Shown: positions 9,275-18,106 of the stretch, in pieces
Position numbering within the stretch: the first letter of the stretch is position 1
How the letters are laid out: each line of letters opens with the position of its first letter
NCBI RefSeq assembly: GCF_002261355.1
Contig: NZ_NEVU01000002.1
Span: 682,001 to 746,000 of the forward strand
From: Bordetella genomosp. 12
GTDB taxonomy: Bacteria; Pseudomonadota; Gammaproteobacteria; Burkholderiales; Burkholderiaceae_B
Length of the DNA stretch: 64,000 bases
Reading direction: 5' to 3'
The notes under the pieces: model-generated
What the model was told of the DNA's origin: nothing
Database searches by the model: none
The model's input: only the letters and a program-made list of their open reading frames with translations
Made by a program: the position numbers and the translations under genes

Positions 9275-10336
9275 ATGAAAATCGTTGTACTCCCCGGCGA
9301 TGGCATCGGTCCCGAAACCATGGCGGTGGCCGTCGACGTGCTCGAGGCCGCGTCGCGCCGTTTCGGCCTGGGCCTGCAATTCGAGCATGAGCTTGCCGGG
9401 CATGAAAGCCTCAAGCGGCATGGCGCCACTGTCACGCCGGCCTTGCTGGAGAAGGTCAAGGCGGCCGATGGCCTGATGCTCGGGCCCATGGCCACCTATG
9501 ATTTCAAGGATGAGGCGCGCGGCGAGATCAATCCCTCGATGTACTTCCGCAAGAATCTCGATCTGCATGCCAATATCCGCCCGGCCCGCACTTACCCGGG
9601 GATGCCGGCGCGTCTGGGCGAGTTCGATCTGGTGGTCGTGCGTGAAAATACGGAAGGCTTCTACGCCGACCGCAACGTGGCCTCCGGCGGCAGCGAAATG
9701 CTGATTACGCCGGATGTGGTGGTCTCCTTGCGCCGGATCACGCGCCAGTGCTGCGAACGCATCGCGCGCACCGCTTTCGAACTGGCCATGACGCGCAACA
9801 AGCATGTCACCCTGGTTCACAAGGCCAACGTGCTCAAGCTGGGCGACGGCATGTTCCTCGACATGTGCCGCCAGGTGGCCCAGGAGTTTCCGCAAGTACG
9901 GGTCGACGATGTGATCGTCGACGCCATGATGGCGCATGTGGTGCGCGCGCCGCAGCGCTACGACGTCATCGTCACGACCAATATGTTCGGCGACATCCTT
10001 TCCGATCTGACGGCCGAGCTGTCGGGCAGCCTCGGGCTGGGCGGTTCGCTGAACGCGGGCCGTGACTACGCCATGGGCCAGGCCGCGCACGGCTCCGCGC
10101 CGGATATCGCCGGGCAGAACATCGCCAACCCCATCTCGTTGATACTGTCTGGCGCCATGCTCTTGAACTGGCATGGTCAGAAGACCGGCAATCCGGTCTA
10201 CACCCAGGCCGCGTCTGCCATCGAGGCCACCATCGCCAAGACGATTCTGGCGCAGGAATGCACCCGCGATGTCGGCGGCAAGCTGGGCACGCGCGAGGCG
10301 GGCGCCGCTTTTGTCACCCGTTTGCTGGAGGGCTGA
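9275..10336 (+). CDS. Isocitrate/isopropylmalate dehydrogenase-family enzyme
   Basis: A 353-residue NAD(P)-dependent beta-decarboxylating dehydrogenase. It has the N-terminal LPGDGIGPETM, the substrate-binding NLDLHANIRPARTYPGM, the catalytic VVVRENTEGFYADR, the metal-site DVIVDAMMAH and DVIVTTNMFGDILSDLTAEL, and the cofactor loop HGSAPDIAGQNIANP. It is not likely the leucine-pathway LeuB, because it sits in a GntR/Bug cassette without leuCD. A catabolic 2-hydroxyacid dehydrogenase (tartrate/malate type) is more plausible. It is followed two bases later by a hydrolase gene, so the two are probably co-translated. Confidence 0.88.
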   Translation: MKIVVLPGDGIGPETMAVAVDVLEAASRRFGLGLQFEHELAGHESLKRHGATVTPALLEKVKAADGLMLGPMATYDFKDEARGEINPSMYFRKNLDLHANIRPARTYPGMPARLGEFDLVVVRENTEGFYADRNVASGGSEMLITPDVVVSLRRITRQCCERIARTAFELAMTRNKHVTLVHKANVLKLGDGMFLDMCRQVAQEFPQVRVDDVIVDAMMAHVVRAPQRYDVIVTTNMFGDILSDLTAELSGSLGLGGSLNAGRDYAMGQAAHGSAPDIAGQNIANPISLILSGAMLLNWHGQKTGNPVYTQAASAIEATIAKTILAQECTRDVGGKLGTREAGAAFVTRLLEG

Positions 10337-10338
10337 GC

Positions 10339-11208
10339 ATGGATGCGGCACTGCCTTCCCATGCCTGCGATTGCCATGTGCACGTGGTGGGGCAGCCCGC
10401 CGACTATCCCATGCTGCCGGACCGGCACTACACCCCGGGACCGGCTTCCGTCGCGGCCCTGCGCAGCCACCTGCAGCGCCTGGGCCTGGCCCGCGCCGTG
10501 ATCGTTCAGCCCAGTATCTATGGCGATGACAATCGCCTGCTGGTCGACAGCCTGCTGGCTTTGCAGGGTGCGGCGCGCGGCGTGGCGGTGGTTGGCGACG
10601 ATGTCTCCGATGAGCAACTCGCGCGCCTGCACGAGGCAGGCGTGCGCGGCTTGCGCGTCAATCTGGAAAGCACGGGGGCCAGTGACGCGGCCACGGTCAG
10701 CCGGGCCTTGTCGGCCTGGTCCGCCAGGCTGGCGGGCCAAGGCTGGCACATCCAGGTCTACGCCTCACTGGAGGCCATCGCCGCTGCCGCGCCGGCGCTG
10801 GCCCGTCTGGCCGTTCCCGTGGTGCTGGATCACTTTGCCATGATTCCGGCGCACTTGCCGCTGCAAGATCGCCGCGTGCAGCAGGTGCTGGACCTGGTGG
10901 GGCAGGGCAAGGCCTATATCAAACTGTCGGGCGCCTATCGTGTCGCCGCGGATCCCGATGACCCCGCCCAGGCCGCCAATGTGGCTGCCCTGGCGCATGC
11001 CATCGTGGCGCGCAATGCGGAGCGCGCGCTGTGGGCCAGCGACTGGCCGCACACGAATCGCGAGCCGGGCAAACGGGCGACGCAGGTCAGTGCTTATCGC
11101 GACGTGCCGCCCGCGCGCCTGGTCAGGGAGATCGGGGACTGGCTGGCCGATCCCGGCCTGCGCCGGCAGGTATTGGCGCTCAATCCTGCACGCCTGTACG
11201 GTTTTTAG
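10339..11208 (+). CDS. Amidohydrolase-family metal hydrolase (LigI-like)
   Basis: A 289-residue TIM-barrel hydrolase. The metal-binding ACDCHVHVVG lies at the N-terminus, followed by PDRHYTP, a GVRGLRVNL strand, PVVLDHFAMIP with an active-site His, YIKLSGAYR, and the C-terminal LWASDWPHTN holding the catalytic Asp. This arrangement resembles the 2-pyrone-4,6-dicarboxylate lactonase (LigI)/COG3618 branch, which opens lactones. The start ATG is two bases after the dehydrogenase stop. A hydrolase opening a lactone made from an oxidised hydroxy-acid would suit the neighbours; substrate unknown. Confidence 0.87.
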   Translation: MDAALPSHACDCHVHVVGQPADYPMLPDRHYTPGPASVAALRSHLQRLGLARAVIVQPSIYGDDNRLLVDSLLALQGAARGVAVVGDDVSDEQLARLHEAGVRGLRVNLESTGASDAATVSRALSAWSARLAGQGWHIQVYASLEAIAAAAPALARLAVPVVLDHFAMIPAHLPLQDRRVQQVLDLVGQGKAYIKLSGAYRVAADPDDPAQAANVAALAHAIVARNAERALWASDWPHTNREPGKRATQVSAYRDVPPARLVREIGDWLADPGLRRQVLALNPARLYGF

Positions 11209-11546
11209 CCGGCGGCGGCGCCTTGGCCGGAAGCCCTTTGCCATCGTGACACCAGGGATTCAGCGCCATGCATTGATACGGCGTTGGATTTTTGCATTTG
11301 AAATGCCCGTGGTTTTCAGGCGGACGCGCCGTGTTTTCATGATTCATCGGCAGGCCGGCGCGGCCGTACAGCAACGCCTGCCCGTTGCACGGCGCGCGGA
11401 ATCCGTACGTCCCTGTTTGATAATGTTACCCAGGCATGGCTGCGCCACAGCAGAATGCCGACTATTTGGTAACACCGCTATCTTTATGCCCGGCGACAGT
11501 CCACAGTGGGTGCGAGGGAATATCTCTCTCGCAACTAGGAAATACA
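11209..11546 (+). other. Intergenic/long leader upstream of the cold-shock gene
   Basis: I see no convincing gene in these 338 bases. Cold-shock genes of this family often have long structured 5' leaders, and the AT-rich stretch near 11415-11470 (TGATAATGTTACC, then TATTTGGTAAC) could hold the promoter. The transcription start is not determinable by eye. Confidence 0.4.
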
Positions 11547-11756
11547 TTGAAAACTGAAACTGGTGTAGTGAAGTGGTTTAACAGCGAAAAGGGCTTTGGT
11601 TTCATCATGCCGGAGTCTGGCGGCAAAGACCTCTTCGCCCATTTCTCGGAAATCGTTGGCAGCGGCTACAAGTCGCTCGAAGAAAATCAACGCGTCACCT
11701 TCGTTGAAGGCATGGGTCCCAAAGGGCCTTGCGCCACGAAAATCGAAGTGATCTAA
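11547..11756 (+). CDS. Cold-shock protein (CspA family), TTG start
   Basis: A 69-residue single cold-shock domain with RNP1-like KGFGFIMPE and RNP2-like DLFAHFSEI, the nucleic-acid-binding strands of an OB fold. The start is TTG at 11547, because AGGA lies six bases upstream at 11537-11540 and the product ([19 protein letters not shown]) then aligns with the family from its first residues; a longer in-frame extension upstream has no family support. The protein likely acts as an RNA chaperone. A strong terminator follows, so it is monocistronic. Confidence 0.93.
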   Translation: MKTETGVVKWFNSEKGFGFIMPESGGKDLFAHFSEIVGSGYKSLEENQRVTFVEGMGPKGPCATKIEVI

Positions 11757-11790
11757 GCGATCGAATTCGGCAGCTGTCGTGCCGATTGCA

Positions 11791-11828
11791 GGGCTGACCT
11801 TGAGTCGTATCGGGTCAGCCCTTTTCTA
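11791..11828 (+). terminator. Rho-independent terminator after csp
   Basis: A 9-bp stem GGGCTGACC/GGTCAGCCC (11791-11799 with 11813-11821) is followed by a T-rich run, TTTTCTATTTT. Confidence 0.85.
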
Positions 11829-11945
11829 TTTTGACGCCGGCAAGTTATTCGGCCGCGCTCGCGGCCCGGTGCGCGGTGGCGGGTCATCTACAATCGCTGC
11901 CCTGAAACTGCCCCTGATTGGGCGGCAGGATAATCTTGAAACCGC

Positions 11946-12845
11946 ATGACGCGCACCAGACGAACCGTTTCCAAATCCAGGCGCCGCCCGGCAGCCTCTC
12001 GTTCCAACCATCGGATGGGACGTTTTTTCCGAGCCCTGATCGTTTCATCGGTCGCCACTTTCGGCGCAGTGACCTATGCATTGGGCCCCAAGTTTTCCTT
12101 GCTGCCGGCGGATATTCTGGCCCGGCTTGGCTGGCCCCCGCAGACCGAGGTCGCGCCCGCGGCGCTGCCCTCCGGCGATATGCTGCAGACGCGCTTTGCG
12201 GACTGCCCGGAGTTTTTCCCGCCAGGGCAGATGCCGGCGGTGCCGGCCAGTCCCAAGTTGCGTGAACTCTGTTTCTCGTCCTTCGCCATTTTGCACGATG
12301 GCCAGACCAGAACGCCCGTGGTGGTGGCCGAGCGCCTGAATCGCAGTGCGGTGAGCCAGGCGCAGGGCATGTCACGCACCGACCGGTTCTATCCCGAAGC
12401 GCGCCTGCCCGCCGCGGAGCGCGCCGAGCTGGCGGATTATCGCGGCTCGGGGTATTCGCGCGGCCACATGGCGCCGGCTGGGGACATGGCCACCGCCGAA
12501 GGCATGGCGCAGAGCTTCTCGCTGGCCAACATGGTGCCCCAGGATCAGAAGCACAATGCCGGGCCGTGGAGCCGCATCGAGCAGGACACCCGCAAATATG
12601 CACTGCGGGCGGCCGGCGATGTGTATGTGTTCACCGGGCCGGTTTACGCCGCGCAGCCCCGGTACATCGGTGCCGGCGTCGCCGTGCCGCAGTCGCTGTT
12701 CAAAGTGGTTTATGACGCCACCACCCAGCGCGCCTGGGTCCACTGGCAGGACAACAGCTCAGCCGCCAAGGTGCAGGCCCCCATCAGCTACGCGGACTTC
12801 GTGCAACGTACCGGCATGCGCTTGCTGCCGCCGGCCGCGCACTGA
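11946..12845 (+). CDS. DNA/RNA non-specific endonuclease (NucA/EndA type)
   Basis: A 299-residue protein. A basic N-terminus (MTRTRRTVSKSRRRP) and one membrane-spanning or uncleaved signal segment near residues 28-46 are followed by a beta-beta-alpha-metal nuclease domain. The catalytic motif reads SRGHMAPAGDM (family DRGH, with Ser in place of Asp), and the metal-ligand Asn lies in LANMVPQDQKHN. VYVFTGPVY is also typical. It would cleave DNA and RNA in the periplasm or at the cell surface for nutrient use or competence. It converges on betT, 22 bases away. Confidence 0.9.
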   Translation: MTRTRRTVSKSRRRPAASRSNHRMGRFFRALIVSSVATFGAVTYALGPKFSLLPADILARLGWPPQTEVAPAALPSGDMLQTRFADCPEFFPPGQMPAVPASPKLRELCFSSFAILHDGQTRTPVVVAERLNRSAVSQAQGMSRTDRFYPEARLPAAERAELADYRGSGYSRGHMAPAGDMATAEGMAQSFSLANMVPQDQKHNAGPWSRIEQDTRKYALRAAGDVYVFTGPVYAAQPRYIGAGVAVPQSLFKVVYDATTQRAWVHWQDNSSAAKVQAPISYADFVQRTGMRLLPPAAH

Positions 12846-12867
12846 AGCGGGGCGGCGGCGTCCGCCC

Positions 12868-14829
12868 TCAGCTCACCACGTGCAGGTAATGGCGGTGGCG
12901 TTCGTACTGATCCAGGATGTCGCCGATGACTTCGGCGCGGCTCCAGCCCATGATGTCATAGTCCTGGCCCCCTTCGCCGAGGTGGACTTCGGCACGGAAA
13001 TAGCGCCGCTCTTCTTCGTCGCGGGCGTCTTCGGGCGTGAGGCTGGGACGTATCTCGGCCACGGGCATGACGGTGTAGCTGAAGTCCAGATACTGGCCGT
13101 GATGGGCCACGTGCAGGGTGACGCCGCCGTCTTCACCGTCGTCGACGCGGCAGGCATAGCCTTCCTTGGCGAGTTCTTCGGCCACGTTTTCCATGGCCGG
13201 GCGCGCCACGTCAGCGATAAAGCGCTGCACATGGGCGCGGCGCGGCATCATCACCATGTTGCGAATGCGGCGCTGCCAGGTTTCCGACTGCGGCCGGACC
13301 GCCCCGCGGCTGGTGCTGCGATAACGTAGCCGGCGCTTGGCGCTATCGAGTTTCAGCGCCTTGAGCAGGCCATAGATAGCAATCAGAATGACGACGGAAA
13401 ACGGCAGCGCGCTGGCCACGGTGGCCGTTTGCAACGCCTTCAGACCGTCGGCCAGCAAGAGCGCGATGGCCAGCGCGCCCATCATGATCGACCAGAACAC
13501 CCGTTGCCAGACAGGGGCGTTGTCCACGCCCGAGGCCAGCATGTCCACCACCAGCGCGCCCGTATCGGCCGAGGTGACAAAGAAGATCAGCACCATCACC
13601 ACGCAGAAGAAGGACATCACCGTGGTCCAGGGGAACTGCTCGAGGAAGACGAACAGGGCCAGTGTGCTGTCGGCACGGATAGCCTGGCCGAAATCCGACA
13701 TGCCCCCGGTCAGGATGTGGAAGATGGCCGAGTCGCCAAACACCGTCATCCAGAAAAAGGTGAAGCCGGTGGGCACCAGCAGCATGCCGCCGAGAAACTG
13801 CCGGATGCTGCGTCCGCGCGAAATGCGGGCGATGAATACGCCCACGAAAGGCGACCACGCGATCCACCAGCCCCAGTAGAACAGCGTCCAACCGCCGATC
13901 CAGTCCGTCTGGTCGTAGGCATACAGGTTGAAGGTGCGCGCCACGATGCCGGACAGGTACACGCCGACGTTTTCGACGAAGGCCTGCAGCAGGAACACCG
14001 TGGGACCGGTAAACAGCACGAAGAGCAGCAGCAGCACCGCCAGCACCATATTGGCTTCGGACAGGTAGCGCACGCCTTTGTCCAGGCCGCTGGCCGCCGA
14101 CAGCGTGGCCAGGCCGCAGGCGATGACGATCAGCCCGATCTGCACGGGGATGCTGATGGGCACGTCGAACAGATAGTTCAGGCCCGCGTTCATCTGGGCC
14201 ACGCCCAGGCCCAATGAGGTCGCCACACCCAGCACGGTGCCAATGATGGCGAAGATGTCGACGGCATTGCCGATCGGGCCGTAGATGCGGTCGCCCAGGA
14301 TGGGGTAGAGCGCCGAACGCAAGGTCAGCGGCAGGCCATGCCGGAACGAAAAGTACGCCAGGATGAGCGCGACGGCGGCATAAACCGCCCAGCCATGCAG
14401 ACCCCAGTGAAAGAAGGTGATGCTCAGGGCCTCGCGCGCGGCTTCGGGCGTGCCGCCCTGGCCCAGCGGCGGGTCCAGAAAGTGCATGACGGGCTCGGCC
14501 ACGCCGAAGAACATCAGACCGATCCCCATGCCGGCGGCAAAGAGCATGGCGTACCAGGTGGGGTCGCGGTAGTCCGGCTGGCTGTGGTCCGGGCCCAGCT
14601 TGATGTCGCCATAACTGCTGAACGCGATCAGCACCATCGTCACCAGAATCGTGGCCACGGCCAGCATGTAGAACCAGCTGGCATTGGCGAAGATCCAGTC
14701 CTGCACCGCGCCGAACAGCCATTGCGCCCGGGCGGGAGCCAACACCGCGAACAGGGCCAAAGCGAGAATGAGGGCGCCCGAGATAAAGAAGACCGGACGA
14801 TTGATCAGAATGCGGGGCTGTTGCGTCAT
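12868..14829 (-). CDS. betT: BCCT-family choline/betaine transporter (BetT-like)
   Basis: A 653-residue inner-membrane protein of the betaine-carnitine-choline family with about 12 membrane segments. It has the glycine motif AAGMGIGLMFFGVAEP, which is of the proton-coupled BetT kind, and the signature WTLFYWGWWIAWSPFVGVFIARISRGRSIR. Unlike short BCCT proteins it has a hydrophilic C-terminal tail of about 150 residues, as in BetT where the tail senses osmotic stress. No bet biosynthetic genes are adjacent, so choline may be used for osmoprotection or as a nutrient. Carnitine remains a possible substrate. Confidence 0.88.
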   Translation of the reverse strand: MTQQPRILINRPVFFISGALILALALFAVLAPARAQWLFGAVQDWIFANASWFYMLAVATILVTMVLIAFSSYGDIKLGPDHSQPDYRDPTWYAMLFAAGMGIGLMFFGVAEPVMHFLDPPLGQGGTPEAAREALSITFFHWGLHGWAVYAAVALILAYFSFRHGLPLTLRSALYPILGDRIYGPIGNAVDIFAIIGTVLGVATSLGLGVAQMNAGLNYLFDVPISIPVQIGLIVIACGLATLSAASGLDKGVRYLSEANMVLAVLLLLFVLFTGPTVFLLQAFVENVGVYLSGIVARTFNLYAYDQTDWIGGWTLFYWGWWIAWSPFVGVFIARISRGRSIRQFLGGMLLVPTGFTFFWMTVFGDSAIFHILTGGMSDFGQAIRADSTLALFVFLEQFPWTTVMSFFCVVMVLIFFVTSADTGALVVDMLASGVDNAPVWQRVFWSIMMGALAIALLLADGLKALQTATVASALPFSVVILIAIYGLLKALKLDSAKRRLRYRSTSRGAVRPQSETWQRRIRNMVMMPRRAHVQRFIADVARPAMENVAEELAKEGYACRVDDGEDGGVTLHVAHHGQYLDFSYTVMPVAEIRPSLTPEDARDEEERRYFRAEVHLGEGGQDYDIMGWSRAEVIGDILDQYERHRHYLHVVS

Positions 14830-15020
14830 AGGGCGCTCGGAGAGGGGCGTGGCGTCATGGGTGCTTCACTGCCGGCCGCCGCGCGTCCTGCCCGAAACCG
14901 GGGCAGCGTCGGCACGGGGCCAGGCGCGAAATGATGCCATGAACCGCGAAGGCGGGTCGATATCGCGCGCAGGGACCAGGCAGGCCGCGCGATGCGCCGG
15001 CCGGCTTGCCAGCCCTGGCC

Positions 15021-15269
15021 CTAGCCCGGGTCGCGGTTGATGCCCTGCCAATGGCTCGCGCCAGGCAGGTAGAGGGGCAGCCCTTCGTGGCTGGCCAGCG
15101 CGGCGCGGGCCTCTTCCGCCGAGAACGGCAGGCCGAATTCGCGCGAAAGCTGGGCCAATGCTTCGGCGGCGGTGGTGATCCCCCAGCGTTCCAGGGGCTG
15201 CAGACGCGCCGCCACGGCCGGATCCGTATCGGAAAGATGCAACAAGCGCAGTACGTTTGCCTTGCTCAT
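15021..15269 (-). CDS. Small helical protein, Nif11-leader-like
   Basis: An 82-residue protein (MSKANVLRLLHLSDTDPAVAARLQPLERWGI...). A two-helix pattern ending in FGLPFSAEEARAAL resembles the Nif11 domain, where a short helical region ends in GF-x-F-T-x-E-E-L. In some bacteria such domains are leader peptides, but no modification enzyme or GG cleavage motif is near, so a leader role is not supported. It lies between betT and another small unknown gene, all reading leftward. Confidence 0.6.
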   Translation of the reverse strand: MSKANVLRLLHLSDTDPAVAARLQPLERWGITTAAEALAQLSREFGLPFSAEEARAALASHEGLPLYLPGASHWQGINRDPG

Positions 15270-15383
15270 ATCGTCCCCTGAGGTGTTGGGCGGCGTGCGG
15301 CCCGGATCACGCGCCAGGCGCCGCCAGCTAGTGTGATCCTACCCCGAAACCCCGCCGCCCGGCAGCCGGATTTGCGCCTGGAG

Positions 15384-15662
15384 TCAGGCCGCGGGCGTCT
15401 TCAGGGGCGGATGACCGGCGGCCTCCAGGTAGGCATTGACGGCCAGCGTCAACTGGCCCAGCGCCTGCCCGGTCAGGGGGCGGTCGGCACGCGGCTCGAC
15501 CAGCCCACGGGCAATTTTCTCGAAGGCCGCGCCAAAGCGCGCGCGCGTGGGCTCGTCCTGAGCTTCGATCAGGCAGTGCAGGGCGGATTCAGCCGTGGCG
15601 GTCTTGGCGGCCAGTTCCTGGATGGCTTGGGCGAAGGCGACGAGAACTTCCTGGTTTTCCAT
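15384..15662 (-). CDS. Small hypothetical protein
   Basis: A 92-residue, largely helical soluble protein starting at ATG 15662 (MENQEVLVAFAQAIQEL), with AGGAAA seven bases upstream. I do not recognise a family. It is divergent from the iron-permease-like gene, with 91 bases between the two starts for both promoters. Confidence 0.65.
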   Translation of the reverse strand: MENQEVLVAFAQAIQELAAKTATAESALHCLIEAQDEPTRARFGAAFEKIARGLVEPRADRPLTGQALGQLTLAVNAYLEAAGHPPLKTPAA

Positions 15663-15753
15663 GGTGTTTCCTGATGCAAAACGCCAGTGTAGGCGATTGC
15701 CTGGCGCAGGGCGCTGCGCTATGGTCGGTGAGCCGAGACCCCGGAGATCCGCC

Positions 15754-16206
15754 ATGCCGCATTCCCCTTCCAGGCAAGCCAGCACACCTTCGGCCTCGCG
15801 CGGCCCGTCGCGTGTGGCCAGCGCTTTCGATCATTTCGCCCGTTTCGCCACGCGCTGGGCGGGCAGCTCGCTGGCCTTCGCCACGGCCCTGGCGCTGGTG
15901 CTGGGCTGGGCGGTGAGCGGGCCTGTTTTCGGCTATTCGCAAACCTGGCAACTGGTCATCAACACCGGTACGACCATCATTACCTTCCTGATGGTTTTTC
16001 TGATTCAGCAGAGCCAGAACAAGGATAGCCAGGCCGTTCACCTGAAGCTCGACGAACTGCTGCTGGCGCTCAAGGGCGCCGACGACGGTCTGGTCGATGC
16101 CGAAGATCTCGACGAAGCGCAACTGCGCGAACTGGCGGATCACTATGCGGCGGTGGCCAAGCACCTGCAGGGGCGCTTGAGCCGCCTCGATGCGGGCAGC
16201 GCCTAG
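15754..16206 (+). CDS. Low-affinity iron permease-like membrane protein
   Basis: A 150-residue protein starting at ATG 15754 after GGAG. After a basic N-terminus it has [15 protein letters not shown], two hydrophobic segments ([16 protein letters not shown] and [25 protein letters not shown]) and a C-terminal acidic helical tail ([25 protein letters not shown]). This is the layout of the bacterial low-affinity iron permease-like family (PF04120); the name comes from yeast Fet4, and iron transport is unproven in bacteria. Its stop overlaps that of the convergent Lrp gene by four bases. Confidence 0.85.
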   Translation: MPHSPSRQASTPSASRGPSRVASAFDHFARFATRWAGSSLAFATALALVLGWAVSGPVFGYSQTWQLVINTGTTIITFLMVFLIQQSQNKDSQAVHLKLDELLLALKGADDGLVDAEDLDEAQLRELADHYAAVAKHLQGRLSRLDAGSA

Positions 16207-16673
16207 CGCAGCGGGACGGCCGTGGTGTAGAGCACCTGTTTGAGCGCGAAACTGGAGCGGATACTGGCTACGCCGGGAATGCGCGTGATGCGCTCGACGA
16301 TGAGCCGCTCGAGGGCGTCGACATCCTCGACCAGGGCGCGCACCAGATAATCCGCGTCGCCGGACATGAGATAGCACTCCATGATTTCGGGCAGGACGGC
16401 GATTTCGCGCTCAAACACATCGAGCGCCGCCTTGCGCTGCTTATCCAGCGAGATCTGGATGAACACATTGACTTTCAAGCCCAGCTTGCGCGCGTTGAGC
16501 AGCGTCACACGGCGATCGATCAGGCCTTCGGTTTCCAGGCGGCGCACCCGCGCCAGACAGGGCGACGGGGAGAGGTTCACGCGCTGGGCCAGCTCGACAT
16601 TGGATAGCCGGGCGTCGCGCTGCAGTTCGTTGAGAATGCGGATATCGGTGGCATCGAGATCGGATGCTGGCAT
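16203..16673 (-). CDS. Lrp/AsnC-family regulator
   Basis: A 156-residue regulator with an N-terminal helix-turn-helix ([42 protein letters not shown]) and a C-terminal RAM ligand-binding domain ([11 protein letters not shown]... [29 protein letters not shown]). Such proteins form octamers and respond to amino acids. The start is ATG 16673, which begins the conserved domain; an upstream extension would be low-complexity. It stands alone, so its target may be itself or a distant amino-acid gene. Confidence 0.92.
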   Translation of the reverse strand: MPASDLDATDIRILNELQRDARLSNVELAQRVNLSPSPCLARVRRLETEGLIDRRVTLLNARKLGLKVNVFIQISLDKQRKAALDVFEREIAVLPEIMECYLMSGDADYLVRALVEDVDALERLIVERITRIPGVASIRSSFALKQVLYTTAVPLR

Positions 16674-16938
16674 GAGTGAATTGCCTTGCCGGAAAGCGCC
16701 ATGCGGCTGTGCTGCCATGCTAGCGGATTGCGGTGATTTGCGGCAGTGGCCGGGCGGGCCGGGGCCTGCGGGCCTACCTGCGGCGTGCAATGCTGACAAT
16801 ACCTTACCAATGCAGGGCTGAAAGCACTTGAAGTTTCGTTCAGTAACATTTTTGGGGCGATCTGTCGCCAAATTGTTGCGATGCGTTGGTCTGGCTTTGC
16901 TAAGCTGAATACGACCTCAACCACGGAAGGAGGGTCCC

Positions 16939-17532
16939 ATGTTTAATGCCTATACTCGTACCCGGCGCGCGGGAATGGCCGCAGCAGCCGTTGCTTTGGC
17001 AGGACTGGTTTTCACGGGTTGCACCACCACCAAGGCGCAGGACAGCGGCACCGCTTCCAGCCAGCGCCAGGAAATCAATTCGGGTGCCGATAACGCGCTG
17101 TCGCGCCTGAATCAAGCTTCGCCCGACGCGGCGGCCCTGATTCAGAAGGCCAAGGGCGTGCTGGTATTCCCGTCGGTGGTCAGCGCCAGCTTCATCGTTG
17201 GCGCGCAATACGGCAAGGGCGTGCTGCGCGTCGGCGGCAAGGACGTCGGCTACTACAGCACCACCGCCGGTTCGGTCGGTTTCCAGGCTGGCGCGCAATC
17301 CAAGGCTGTCATTCTGCTGTTCATGACCCAAGAATCGCTGGATAAATTCCGCAACAGCAATGGCTGGACGGCTGGCGTGGATGCCTCGGTGGCGGTGGCC
17401 AATATCGGCGCCAATGGCCGTATTGACACCATTTCGGCACAGAAACCGGTGGTCGGCTTCATTCTGACCAACACGGGTCTGATGGCGGGCGTTTCGCTTG
17501 AGGGTGCCAAGATCAACAAGCTGGATCTCTAA
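16939..17532 (+). CDS. SYLF-domain (YSC84) lipoprotein
   Basis: A 197-residue protein with a lipoprotein signal peptide (AAAAVALAGLVFTGC, lipobox LVFTGC). A SYLF/YSC84 domain follows: SRLNQASPDAAALIQKAKGVLVFPSVVSASFIVGAQYGKGVL, GYYSTTAGSVGFQAGAQSKAVILLFM, then DASVAVANIGANGRIDT. Family members bind lipids and are found at envelopes. An AAGGAGGG ribosome site precedes it. The next gene, 45 bases on, is a stress-type CsbD/YqjD-like protein, which suggests an envelope-stress operon ended by a strong terminator. Confidence 0.9.
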   Translation: MFNAYTRTRRAGMAAAAVALAGLVFTGCTTTKAQDSGTASSQRQEINSGADNALSRLNQASPDAAALIQKAKGVLVFPSVVSASFIVGAQYGKGVLRVGGKDVGYYSTTAGSVGFQAGAQSKAVILLFMTQESLDKFRNSNGWTAGVDASVAVANIGANGRIDTISAQKPVVGFILTNTGLMAGVSLEGAKINKLDL

Positions 17533-17577
17533 GGTAGGCGCGCCGCCGTGAGGCGGCGCTATCAAAGGAGCTGCAAT

Positions 17578-17862
17578 ATGTCGATCGATACAGTGACAGG
17601 TAAGGCCAAGGAACTGGCGGGCCGAGGTGAAGAGGCCGCCGGTGAAGTGTTCGAGGACGCCAAGCTGCGCGCGCGCGGGCTGGCGCGCCAGATGGAAGGC
17701 AAGGTGCAAGGCGCCATGGGCTCGGCGGCGGATAGCATCGATGACGTTGCCGACACCGTGCAGTCGCTGGTGCGCCGTCATCCGGTGGGTTCGCTGGTGG
17801 CCGTCGGTGTGGCCGCGTATCTGCTGGGCCGTGTCGCGGGCGCCATCCGCCGCCGCCATTGA
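17578..17862 (+). CDS. CsbD/ElaB-YqjD-like small stress protein
   Basis: A 94-residue protein starting at ATG 17578 after AAAGGAG. The N-terminus (SIDTVTGKAKELAGRGEEAAGEVF) is like CsbD proteins, the middle is amphipathic, and the C-terminus (HPVGSLVAVGVAAYLLGRVAGAIRRRH) is a membrane anchor with the basic end seen in ElaB/YqjD, which tether ribosomes to the inner membrane in stationary phase. Which of these roles applies is unknown. It is likely co-transcribed with the SYLF lipoprotein. Confidence 0.8.
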   Translation: MSIDTVTGKAKELAGRGEEAAGEVFEDAKLRARGLARQMEGKVQGAMGSAADSIDDVADTVQSLVRRHPVGSLVAVGVAAYLLGRVAGAIRRRH

Positions 17863-17880
17863 TCAGCGGTTCTGGCCACA

Positions 17881-17914
17881 AAAAAAGATCCCGGTATTTA
17901 CCGGGATCTTTTTT
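17881..17914. terminator. Bidirectional terminator
   Basis: A perfect 16-bp inverted repeat (AAAAAAGATCCCGGTA and its complement) with a 2-nt loop lies between convergent genes. The A and T runs at its ends let it terminate both the SYLF/CsbD operon (+) and the small membrane gene (-). Confidence 0.9.
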
Positions 17915-17923
17915 ATTGCCGCT

Positions 17924-18106
17924 TTACTCCCATGAAGAGACGAGCAGAAAGCCCAGCGGAATAATGAGAAGAAACGCATACGTCGATCCGGCCAGGGCGG
18001 CTGACATCTTGGCCGCGATTTCCGTCCCGGCGGATTGCCAGGTTTTCACCGCCAGTGCAGCGATGGCCAGGATCACCAACAACGAACAGACTGCTACATA
18101 GGTCAT
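17924..18106 (-). CDS. Small two-helix membrane protein
   Basis: A 60-residue protein starting at ATG 18106 (MTYVAVCSLLVILAIAALAVKTW). Two hydrophobic segments flank a short polar loop, and the second ends FLLIIPLGFLLVSSWE. No family recognised. It is followed directly by the shared terminator. Confidence 0.6.
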   Translation of the reverse strand: MTYVAVCSLLVILAIAALAVKTWQSAGTEIAAKMSAALAGSTYAFLLIIPLGFLLVSSWE

